Shown one piece after another: positions 57,419 to 64,000 of a stretch of 64,000 nucleotides of DNA. The stretch covers positions 3,410,001 to 3,474,000 of the forward strand of contig NZ_CP187259.1 of NCBI RefSeq assembly GCF_049676595.1, read 5' to 3'. The notes below the pieces were generated by a model that was not told the origin of the DNA, did not search any database, and saw nothing but the letters and a program-made list of their open reading frames with translations. Numbering within the stretch: position 1 is the stretch's first letter; each line of letters opens with the position of its first letter. Made by a program: the position numbers and the translations under genes. The stretch is from Methanocella_A sp049676595. Lineage in GTDB: Archaea; Halobacteriota; Methanocellia; Methanocellales; Methanocellaceae.

Positions 57419-58081
57419 ATGTCGCTGCGCAGCTTTCTCGCCCGCATTGAGCCGGAGGCGATGCCATTTCCGTTCTCGAGGATTTATACCGCGATGAGTG
57501 GCTCCCGGATTTTCAGGGATTTCTACAGTGCGGTGGTGAGCCAGGTCGACGAGCACCTGAAGGCCGGCCGGGTGCTCGATGTTGGCACTGGTCCGGGGAG
57601 GCTTCCGATCATGCTGGCGAACAGGAACCCGAGGCTGTTTGTGGTCGGCCTGGACCTGTCCGGGGACATGGTCAGGATTGCCTCGGACGCGGCGGCTAAG
57701 AAAGGCCTGCAAAATCTGGAGTTCAGGCAGGGCAGTGCAGATTCGCTGCCCTTTGGGGACAGAGAGTTCGATCTCGTGATCAGCACGATGTCTCTTCACC
57801 ACTGGAAGAAGCCTGAGCAGGCGCTGGACGAGATCTACCGGGTGCTCAGGGAAGGCGGGCAAGCGTGGATCTACGATATTCCCCGGGACGTCGATCCGGT
57901 GCTATTTGGCCAGATGAAAAAGAAGTACGGTTTCATCAGGGCATGGGCTTTGCGCCTGCACGCCTATATGGAGCCGTTCTATACGGAAAAACAGGTGCTG
58001 AAAGTGGCGGCCGAATCGCGGTTTAAGAGGCAGGAGCTGAAGCACGTCAGCCTCGCGTACAGGCTTATGCTGTATAAATAA
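57419..58081 (+). CDS. Class I SAM-dependent methyltransferase
   Basis: The 220-residue protein has motif I VLDVGTGPGRLPIML (about residues 53-67), VVGLDLSGDM, the motif II-III region FDLVISTMSLHHW and a following REGGQAWIYDIP. The HHW pattern is typical of UbiE/ubiquinone-type small-molecule methyltransferases. The substrate is unknown. The ATG at 57419 starts the family sequence; codons upstream lie in the repeat element. Confidence 0.87.
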   Translation: MSLRSFLARIEPEAMPFPFSRIYTAMSGSRIFRDFYSAVVSQVDEHLKAGRVLDVGTGPGRLPIMLANRNPRLFVVGLDLSGDMVRIASDAAAKKGLQNLEFRQGSADSLPFGDREFDLVISTMSLHHWKKPEQALDEIYRVLREGGQAWIYDIPRDVDPVLFGQMKKKYGFIRAWALRLHAYMEPFYTEKQVLKVAAESRFKRQELKHVSLAYRLMLYK

Positions 58082-58113
58082 AAAACGAGTCCGGCAGATA
58101 GCGGCCGGTGCGC

Positions 58114-58800
58114 TTATTTCACGATGGTCTCTTTCAGCTTCTCGATGCCGCCCTTCTTGTACACAGCGTTGCCGACCACGATGGTGTTAGCGTACTTCGC
58201 CATGGTTTCCGCTTTTTCGCGGGAGTCGATGCCGCCGCCGTAGTATAGTACAGAGTTGGCCAGCTTTTCTCTTACCGCTTTGACCAGTTCGGGGTTGCCG
58301 TAGGTGCCGCTGTACTCGAGGTAGACGATGGGGAACTTGAAGAATCGGTCGGCCAGCTCGCCGTAGGCAGCTGCCTCTTTGGGGCTGATGCCGGTCTGGG
58401 AGCGGGTCACGAGGGCGACTGCAGACAGCGGGTTCAGGACTATGTAGGCCTCTGGTATGACCTTGTCGAGGACCGAGGCAGGGTAGTTCTGCACGAACTC
58501 CTTGTGGTAGCCGACTGCGAATTTCGAGTATTTGGTGTTGAAGATGGAGGGGACGAAGATGAAGTCCACGTCATCCCGGATGACCGCCGAGACCGAGGGC
58601 TCCAGCACCTTGGGGATGCGGTACTCGGCCAGCATGCCGGCCATGTTGGCAACGTTTTCCTTAGTGATGTTCTGGGTGCCCGAGATCATGACTGCGTCGG
58701 TGCCCGAGTCTACGATCACTGCGATGTCCTCTTTAGTGATCTTCTTATCGGGGTCCAGCTTCGTTACGTGTCTCCATTTCTTCCAGTCAATAGCTGTCAT
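58114..58800 (-). CDS. Geranylgeranylglyceryl phosphate synthase, copy 1
   Basis: The 228-residue TIM-barrel (PcrB/GGGPS family) protein has KLDPDK near the N-terminus for Mg and G1P binding, VISGTQN, VLEPSVSAV, YLEYSGTYGNPE (the ESG region), and YYGGGIDSREKAE with the phosphate-binding glycines, ending VVGNAVYKKGG. It attaches the first geranylgeranyl chain to glycerol-1-phosphate. It lies 17 bp after a near-duplicate and is probably cotranscribed. Confidence 0.92.
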   Translation of the reverse strand: MTAIDWKKWRHVTKLDPDKKITKEDIAVIVDSGTDAVMISGTQNITKENVANMAGMLAEYRIPKVLEPSVSAVIRDDVDFIFVPSIFNTKYSKFAVGYHKEFVQNYPASVLDKVIPEAYIVLNPLSAVALVTRSQTGISPKEAAAYGELADRFFKFPIVYLEYSGTYGNPELVKAVREKLANSVLYYGGGIDSREKAETMAKYANTIVVGNAVYKKGGIEKLKETIVK

Positions 58801-58817
58801 TGGTTAATCCCCGGTAG

Positions 58818-59501
58818 TTATTTCACGATGGTCTCTTTCAGCTTCTCGATGCCGCCCTTCTTGTACACAGCGTTGCCGACCACGATGGTGTTGGCGTACT
58901 TAGCCATGGCCTCCGCTTTCTCCCTCGAGTCGATACCACCGCCATAGTACAGCGTGGTGTTGGTCAGCTTCTCCCTTACCGCTTTGACCAGTTCGGGGTT
59001 GCCGTAGGTGCCGCTGTACTCGAGGTACATGATGGGGAACTTGAAGAACCGGTCGGCCAGCTCGCCGTAGGCAGCTGCATCCTTCGGGCTGATGCCGGTC
59101 TGAGCCCGGGTGACGATCGCGACTGCGGAGAGCGGGTTGAGAACGAGGTACGCTTCGGGGATGATGTTGTCCCAGCTGGAAACCGGGTGGTCTCGCAGGA
59201 AGTCTTTCTGTATGCCGACCAGCCACTTGGAGCTTTTAGTGTTGAACACCGACGGGATGAAGACTAAGTCCACGTCATCCCGGATGACCGCCGAAATCGA
59301 GGGCTCCAGGACCTTAGGCTTTTTGTACTCTGCCAGCATGCTGACCAGGTTGCCGACGTTCTCCCTGGTGATGTTCTGGGTGCCCGAGATCATGATGGCG
59401 TCCGTGTCGGTGTCCATGATGGCCGCCACGTCCTGCTTGCTGATCTTCTTGTCAGGATCCAGCTTCGTCACGTGTCTCCATTTTCTCCAATCGATTGCTG
59501 T
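58818..59501 (-). CDS. Geranylgeranylglyceryl phosphate synthase, copy 2
   Basis: The protein of 227 residues has the same motifs as copy 1 (KLDPDKK, ISGTQN, YLEYSGTYGNPE, YYGGGIDSREKAE). The last 19 residues are identical, and the DNA there is almost so. The TTG at 59501 is preferred because the protein then begins LTAIDWRKW, aligned with the MTAIDWKKW of copy 1, and GAGGA precedes it; an ATG at 59531 is the alternative. The middle of the protein differs (VGIQKDFLRDHPVSSWDN), suggesting divergence of the substrate region. Confidence 0.9.
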   Translation of the reverse strand, partial: TAIDWRKWRHVTKLDPDKKISKQDVAAIMDTDTDAIMISGTQNITRENVGNLVSMLAEYKKPKVLEPSISAVIRDDVDLVFIPSVFNTKSSKWLVGIQKDFLRDHPVSSWDNIIPEAYLVLNPLSAVAIVTRAQTGISPKDAAAYGELADRFFKFPIMYLEYSGTYGNPELVKAVREKLTNTTLYYGGGIDSREKAEAMAKYANTIVVGNAVYKKGGIEKLKETIVK

Positions 59502-59636
59502 CAAAGGAATCCTCTTCTTAGCGTGTATCATGTATCAGGGCATTACTGCCCATAAACTTTTGTGTCTCTGCCCGTCTTTAAGTCTGGCCTGGCCGTGCCT
59601 GCCATGGCGAAATAAAGCAATAATGCTCCGGCCGGA

Positions 59637-60494
59637 TTACCGGACGATGCGTTCGATGGGTACGATAAGAATGTCTCTCGCGCCGACTTCCTTGAGGTCG
59701 TTGATCACCTTGTAGATCTCCTTCTCCGGGACCACTGCGTGGACGGCGCACATCGGCGAAGAGGCCTCGACCTTCAGCACGGTCGGGCCCGCGAGCCCCG
59801 GCAGCCGCTTCCGGACTGCCTCAAGCGATCCCTCGGGGACGTTCATCATCAGGTAGCGTTTGCCCCGGGCCTCGATCACGCTCTGGAGGGCCAGAGTAAT
59901 CTCGCTGATCTTCCTGCCGTCCCGGGCGAGACTCGCCTTGCTGGCGATGAGCCTCTGGGACGTGCGCAGTACCTTGCCGATGACCTTGAGCCGGTTCATG
60001 GATAGCGAGGTACCGGTAGAGGTCAGGTCTACGATGGCATCGGCGACGCCGATGTGGGGCGTGATCTCGGTCGCTCCGCAAACCTCTACCACATGAACGG
60101 CGATGCCCTTTGAGGCGAAGTACTTCTTCGTGATCTCCGGGAACTCGGTGGCGATCTTTTTGCCCTCCAGCTGCTCCGGCTTCTCGATGTCGGACGCTTC
60201 CGGCACTGCCAGCACCAGCTCTGCTTTACCCATGCCCAGGTCGAGCAGGACTTCCACGTCTGCACCGGCTTCCTGGATAAAGTCCTCGCCAGTAATACCA
60301 AGGTCAGCCGCCCCGTTCTCCACGTACCCCGGGATGTCCCGGGACCGGGCGAACAGCATGGTGATGTTCTCGTCAACGGTCTTCGCGAACAGGCTCCGCG
60401 CGGAATGCTCGATCACGTGGAGGCCCGCGCCTTCGAACAGGCTCATGATGGGTTCGTAAACTCTTCCTTTGTTGGGCAGCGCTATCCGTACCAT
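59637..60494 (-). CDS. hisG: ATP phosphoribosyltransferase, long form
   Basis: The 285-residue enzyme catalyses the first step of histidine synthesis. It has LPNKGRVYEP at the start, GAADLGITGEDF, VDLTSTGTSLSMNRL (the PRPP loop region) and a C-terminal ACT-like regulatory domain (about 210-285) that allows histidine feedback. The long form does not need HisZ. No other his gene is in the window. Confidence 0.95.
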   Translation of the reverse strand: MVRIALPNKGRVYEPIMSLFEGAGLHVIEHSARSLFAKTVDENITMLFARSRDIPGYVENGAADLGITGEDFIQEAGADVEVLLDLGMGKAELVLAVPEASDIEKPEQLEGKKIATEFPEITKKYFASKGIAVHVVEVCGATEITPHIGVADAIVDLTSTGTSLSMNRLKVIGKVLRTSQRLIASKASLARDGRKISEITLALQSVIEARGKRYLMMNVPEGSLEAVRKRLPGLAGPTVLKVEASSPMCAVHAVVPEKEIYKVINDLKEVGARDILIVPIERIVR

Positions 60495-60564
60495 ATCTTC
60501 TCGATGTTAATAATGCCTGGTTACATATAAGCCTTTATACTCGCCGGCACATCGAGTTGGACCT

Positions 60565-60815
60565 CGTGAACGTGGACTAACGCTGCGCTGTGCCAGGATC
60601 ACAGATTACGCAGAATCTGATGATTCTGACAGATTGCACGGATTTCACAGATACTAATCGATAATAAAAATTGAATGGCTCGCAGCAGTTATCCTATCTA
60701 ATATAGTCATCTGTGCAATCTGTGCAATCCGTAACAATCTGTGTTCTGGCACAGCGCAGCGTTCGTATTGCTATCGCACGCAGTTTGAGCAATCAAGAAC
60801 GCACAGCGCAGCGTT
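60565..60815. repeat. CGCTGCGCTGTG/CAGATT palindromic element with extra end
   Basis: The left end GAACGTGGACTAACGCTGCG, arms with ACAGATTGCACGGATTTCAC and CTAATCGATAA, and a right end CTGGCACAGCGCAGCGTTCG make a 205-bp palindrome to about 60770. A second right-type end (GCACAGCGCAGCGTTCGT) lies at about 60800, just before the 3' end of the next gene. The short hook ATCTGATGATTCTGACAG is inserted in the left arm near 60615. Confidence 0.8.
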
Positions 60816-60827
60816 CGTATTGTTGTC

Positions 60828-61463
60828 TCAGGCCATATGCCGGTAGTGCTCCAGCAACTCCAGCTTCTCCAGCACTTCATTCTCGGACGTGACCCCGTAG
60901 ACCTGATCGTCGGGCATATCGGGGTAGCGGTGCCGGATATCCATCGGGTGGCCGGCGACCCGGCCGCTCCAGCCTTTTACCCTGTAGGCGATGATTAGCT
61001 TATTGAGCCCCCAGGCGTGGGCGAGCTGGGTCAGCGTGCCGGAGCCGCCGCCGATGGCGATGACCGCGTCACCGTGGGAGACAATTACGTCTCCTGACAT
61101 GTCGTAGTCGAAAGACATGCACGCCCCGTAGAAGTGTCCCGGGTCGCACGGATGATGCCCGGGCAGGACGCTGATGACGTCATCGTCCGAGTAGCCGGTG
61201 GCTATGCAGGCTCCCCGGGATACCGCTTCCGCAACTCCCCCCGAGCCACCGACGATGATCCGGTACCCTTTCGAGACCAGTGCGTAGCCCAGCCAGTAGG
61301 CGAGCTCATAGTTGTATGAGCCGTATACTGCCCGGGTATCCCCGATGATGGCGATGAGCGGCTTTCGATTGATCAGACGTTCTATACTACCATTGTTTGA
61401 ACATAGTCCAGGCTGAGCATGGTATGATGTAACCCAGCCTGTCCCTTCCATCCCCAAAGACAT
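60828..61463 (-). CDS. SLOG/TIGR00725-like Rossmann protein
   Basis: The 211-residue protein has PLIAIIGDTRAVYG, GYRIIVGGSGGVAEAVSRGA and VIAIGGGSGTLTQLAHAW, the pattern of LOG/TIGR00725-type nucleotide-binding proteins. The PGGxGTxxE motif of true LOG enzymes is replaced by GGGSGTLTQL, so phosphoribohydrolase activity is doubtful. A TATA box (TTATATATTTATAAG, about 61484-61498) lies about 25 bp upstream of the ATG, suggesting leaderless transcription. Confidence 0.77.
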   Translation of the reverse strand: MSLGMEGTGWVTSYHAQPGLCSNNGSIERLINRKPLIAIIGDTRAVYGSYNYELAYWLGYALVSKGYRIIVGGSGGVAEAVSRGACIATGYSDDDVISVLPGHHPCDPGHFYGACMSFDYDMSGDVIVSHGDAVIAIGGGSGTLTQLAHAWGLNKLIIAYRVKGWSGRVAGHPMDIRHRYPDMPDDQVYGVTSENEVLEKLELLEHYRHMA

Positions 61464-61546
61464 AGCTGCTGTACAAGCGTTAACTTATAAATATATAAGT
61501 CGTTTGGTCTTTCCGCAGAAAAGCCGTCAGCGCTTACGTATCTGTG

Positions 61547-61562
61547 CATAAATATTCATATC
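61547..61562 (+). promoter_or_regulatory. TATA-like promoter for the Rieske gene
   Basis: The A/T-rich CATAAATATTCATAT lies 23-38 bp before the ATG at 61585, consistent with a leaderless or nearly leaderless transcript. Confidence 0.45.
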
Positions 61563-61584
61563 CCATGAAGGCTGATCTTAACAT

Positions 61585-61887
61585 ATGGCTTATACGAAGG
61601 TTGCAAAGACGGCAGATATCCAGCCGGGAACGATCAAGGGTTTCGTGGTCGAAGGCAAGAAGATCGCAGTGGCGAACGTAAACGGCCAGTTTTACACGAT
61701 AGAAGATAGCTGCCCCCACCAGAAACAGCCTCTGTCTCAGGGCATGATGATGGGAAACACAGTGATGTGCCTGTTCCACGGGTACCGGGTCGATCTGACC
61801 ACCGGAGAGTCGCTGAACACGGCGAACGAATATGTGAAGACATATCCGGTTAAGGTGGAGGGGGACGACATCCTGGTAGATGTCTGA
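61585..61887 (+). CDS. Rieske [2Fe-2S] ferredoxin
   Basis: The 100-residue protein has the two cluster motifs: CPHQKQPLSQG (C-x-H) near residue 45 and CLFHGYRVD (C-x-x-H) near 63. It is a soluble single-domain Rieske ferredoxin of the type that accompanies oxygenases or nitrite reductases, none of which is seen here. It may serve the SagB-type oxidoreductase encoded next, though that protein is secreted. Confidence 0.92.
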   Translation: MAYTKVAKTADIQPGTIKGFVVEGKKIAVANVNGQFYTIEDSCPHQKQPLSQGMMMGNTVMCLFHGYRVDLTTGESLNTANEYVKTYPVKVEGDDILVDV

Positions 61888-61979
61888 TCCTCAGGCTTAT
61901 TTTACGGCTCTCTTCAACATAAACCGGCGTAGCATATGTGCCGGTATTTTATCGCCGGGCGACCACCTCAGACCGGCAC

Positions 61980-62708
61980 ATGAGAACAAAACTTTGGATT
62001 CTTTTCCCGGCAATGGCAGGTGTAGCCCTCGTAGCCTTGTTTTTAGGGATAGAGTCCTCGGTAATGGCCGGCCCTGATGCGGAGAAGATTTCGCTTCCGG
62101 AGCCACGGATAGATGGCGCCGTATCGGTCGAGAAGGCATTGCACGACAGAAGGTCAGTCAGGGAGTATAAGGATGAGCCATTATCCTTGAGGGACGTATC
62201 ACAGCTGCTCTGGGCGGCGCAGGGAATGACCGGCAAGTCGGTCAGGACATCTCCGTCTGCGGGGGCATTGTACCCGCTGGAAGTTTATGTTGTGGCAGGC
62301 AAGGTGAACGGCCTGGCGCCCGGAGTGTACAAGTATCAGCCCGGAGACCATTCGCTGACAAAAGTGCGGGACGGCGATCGGCGGGATGAGCTGTACAGTG
62401 CCGGAATAGGGCAGCAGCCTGTCAAAGCTGCTCCAGTGGACCTGGTGATCGCCGGCGTATACGAGCGGGCGACGGGAAAGTACAGTTCGGAGGACAGGGA
62501 TAAACCGACAGGCTCTGTTTATCCGAGAGGCGTCAAGTACGCGCATTTTGAGGCGGGGCACGCGGCCCAGAACATCTACCTGCAGGCAGAATCATCGGGC
62601 CTCGGGACTGTCGCCATCGGAGCCTTTTCTGACGATGCGGTAAAGCAGGCGCTAGGCATGGCCGAAGATGAGCGCCCGCTGTATATCATGCCTGTCGGCA
62701 AAGTATAA
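61980..62708 (+). CDS. SagB-type nitroreductase-like protein, secreted
   Basis: The 242-residue protein has an N-terminal signal or anchor (about 5-30) and a nitroreductase fold: RRSVREYKDEPLSL (FMN phosphate contact), TSPSAGALYPLEVYVV, and HAAQNIYLQAESSGLGTVAIGAF. This is the SagB-type dehydrogenase pattern. An extracytoplasmic FMN enzyme is unusual for an anaerobe and the substrate is unknown. A TATTTTAT element lies about 30 bp before the ATG, so it may be leaderless. Confidence 0.87.
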   Translation: MRTKLWILFPAMAGVALVALFLGIESSVMAGPDAEKISLPEPRIDGAVSVEKALHDRRSVREYKDEPLSLRDVSQLLWAAQGMTGKSVRTSPSAGALYPLEVYVVAGKVNGLAPGVYKYQPGDHSLTKVRDGDRRDELYSAGIGQQPVKAAPVDLVIAGVYERATGKYSSEDRDKPTGSVYPRGVKYAHFEAGHAAQNIYLQAESSGLGTVAIGAFSDDAVKQALGMAEDERPLYIMPVGKV

Positions 62709-62730
62709 TGATCGGACGGAGCCGTAGCCA

Positions 62731-63999
62731 CTAAAGGAAGTACAGGATGCAGGGCACCAGCAGCACGCCCATCAGGCAGGTCTTGCGCACGTTGAGCAGG
62801 TGTGCTGCCAGCCCGATGGCCGTGGAGATCAGGAAGATGGTCAACCCGGGTATGCCGGCCATTGCCAGGCACATGACGGTCAGGAAGGCGATCACGCCCC
62901 AGTTGAGGGCCTGGTAGTTCAGTGCGGTGAAGATACTGGCAGCACAGGAGCCTGCAGCCAGTGTAATCAGATATGCGACAACCCCCGCGATGCATATGGC
63001 GAACAGGAAGAGCACGAACGCCTCGTAGCCGATGGCGCCTCCGAGTACTTCCTGGGCTGCTGCGACGGCACCGCTCCGGGGCCGCAGGATCACGTACAGC
63101 GCCACCAGGGAGAAGATAGCGTTCGAAGTGTTTACCCCCGATACCGAGATCAGGTATTTCCGGTCCGAGTCCCCATCCTTCGCAGAGAACATGCTCACGA
63201 GGGAGGTGGCCACACCTGAGCTGACGGCCGGGAACCACGAGACGAGCGCTCCTGCTACTGTGCCCGATGCGGAAGCCCTAAGCAGAGTTTTGCCGGGCAT
63301 GGTAATTCGGCTCTGCCTCTGGCCAGGTATTACCGCGTGAGTATTAAGGCTCAATAACAGAGAAGGCATTCCGAACAGCCCGGACAGAAGCGGCAGTAAT
63401 GCAGAAGCGACGCCGATAGCGAGGATCGGAGAAAGGTGGCTTTCAGCCTGAAAGGCGACGACGCCGAGGATGCCTGCAGCCAGATAGATGACCAGCGCTT
63501 CACACACTTTCTTTATCCGGCTGCCGGCCGTCGCATATCTGCCGCCAGAGTAGTTCGAGAGGATGACGAAGGCGGATATGCCGATGAGGATAGCGGCCAT
63601 GTTGGCCTGCATGATCGGTAACGCCGTCCCGAAGAAAGCGGAGAGAGGAAGAATCAGCAGCAGGGAGAGCACGATTGCCATGCCGCTGCCCATGGCCGAA
63701 AGCCTGACCGCCTCCTGCCCGAGGCCATCCAGTAGCATTTTGTGGCCGGGCATGACCGCGAGCACTGTCGACTCGTCCGGAGCGCCCAGGAACACGGCGG
63801 GGATGATGTCAAGAAAGCTCTGCGAAATAGTGCTCGATACGATAGTGATTGCCACATATAACGGCTCCACACCGGCTGCCAGCAGAGCCGGGCTGAGGCC
63901 GAGTAAGATGGCGGAAGTGTTATTGACGTGGACGCCCGGCAGCAGCCCTGCGATCATGCCGATGAGAATGCCGGCGGAGACTGAAAGAAGTAGCAGAAC
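62731..63999 (-). CDS. TctA/DUF112-like permease, 5' truncated by window end
   Basis: The visible 422 residues form a polytopic protein with about ten helices. It has the TctA-like GMIAGLLPGVHVNNTSAILL at the start and PAVFLGAPDESTVLAVMPGHKML, which matches the archaeal tripartite tricarboxylate transporter-like (DUF112) family. The frame stays open to the window edge. No TctB or TctC gene is seen. The substrate is unknown. Confidence 0.85.
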   Translation of the reverse strand, partial: VLLLLSVSAGILIGMIAGLLPGVHVNNTSAILLGLSPALLAAGVEPLYVAITIVSSTISQSFLDIIPAVFLGAPDESTVLAVMPGHKMLLDGLGQEAVRLSAMGSGMAIVLSLLLILPLSAFFGTALPIMQANMAAILIGISAFVILSNYSGGRYATAGSRIKKVCEALVIYLAAGILGVVAFQAESHLSPILAIGVASALLPLLSGLFGMPSLLLSLNTHAVIPGQRQSRITMPGKTLLRASASGTVAGALVSWFPAVSSGVATSLVSMFSAKDGDSDRKYLISVSGVNTSNAIFSLVALYVILRPRSGAVAAAQEVLGGAIGYEAFVLFLFAICIAGVVAYLITLAAGSCAASIFTALNYQALNWGVIAFLTVMCLAMAGIPGLTIFLISTAIGLAAHLLNVRKTCLMGVLLVPCILYFL

Positions 64000-64000
64000 C

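Noticed and set aside
60828..61463. Call as LOG cytokinin-type phosphoribohydrolase
   Set aside because: The PGGxGTxxE motif is not present (GGGSGTLTQL instead), so only the broader SLOG/TIGR00725 fold is claimed.

Overview
The window reads as a chromosomal segment of a methanogenic archaeon of about 57% GC. Direct indicators are F420 biosynthesis genes (cofC, cofG, two cofH), archaeal ether-lipid genes (two geranylgeranylglyceryl phosphate synthases and a UbiA prenyltransferase), archaeal PurO, a four-subunit pyruvate:ferredoxin oxidoreductase, a CCG-domain HdrB-like protein, two [NiFe] hydrogenases, Hel308 and a Cgi121-like KEOPS subunit. TATA-type promoters and GGTGA/GGAGG ribosome binding sites fit an archaeon. 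Gene content and the PAS-rich membrane histidine kinases suggest the Methanocellales (Methanocella); that genus call is inference, not a search result.

Layout. 1-9.3 kb: a truncated UbiA-like gene, a wHTH/ABC-ATPase/NEW3-like operon (minus), a FilR1-type regulator, a secreted protein with two ABC-2 permeases, and an RCC1-repeat surface protein with a PGF-type C-terminal sorting signal. 9.3-13 kb: purO and porCDAB in one tight operon. 13.3-16.7 kb: two tandem membrane histidine kinases. 16.8-22.8 kb (minus): an overlapping gene set for a group-4-like [NiFe] hydrogenase with NuoB-, NuoH-, NuoCD- and NuoI-like parts, but with an HdrB-like protein, a cysteine-free HdrC-like protein and a four-cluster ferredoxin where an antiporter-like subunit would be expected. 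23.0-30.2 kb (plus, divergent): ferredoxin, V4R-like protein and a second (group-3-like) [NiFe] hydrogenase, coupled to two Roadblock/LC7 proteins, a DUF2226-like protein, an unknown protein, a MinD-type ATPase and a small membrane coiled coil. These two divergent operons are the strongest candidates for an undescribed system: a hydrogenase pair joined to HdrB chemistry and to a Roadblock/MinD module.

30.5-46.2 kb: NYN-LOTUS RNA-binding protein, LURP-one protein, slipin, the F420 genes interleaved with surface proteins, membrane proteins, and a small DUF3795/helix-hairpin-helix operon. 45.7-56.6 kb: Cgi121, Hel308, a 979-aa PAS protein without kinase, cupin, another histidine kinase, Tsr3 and a UbiA prenyltransferase. 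57.4-64 kb: methyltransferase, tandem GGGP synthases, hisG, a SLOG protein, Rieske ferredoxin, SagB-type nitroreductase and a truncated TctA-like permease.

The intergenic regions from 30 to 61 kb carry a striking population of large palindromic repeats. One family has CGCTGCGCTGTG ends and CAGATT arms. A second is built of GGAGG arms around a GTAC-rich core. A third is a short palindrome with TATAGTC ends. The first two, and a GGAGG block near 0.8 kb, are made of degenerate 9-bp units. At 56.6-57.3 kb they are nested within one another, which indicates past mobility. No rRNA, tRNA, CRISPR array, insertion sequence with transposase, or phage gene was seen.
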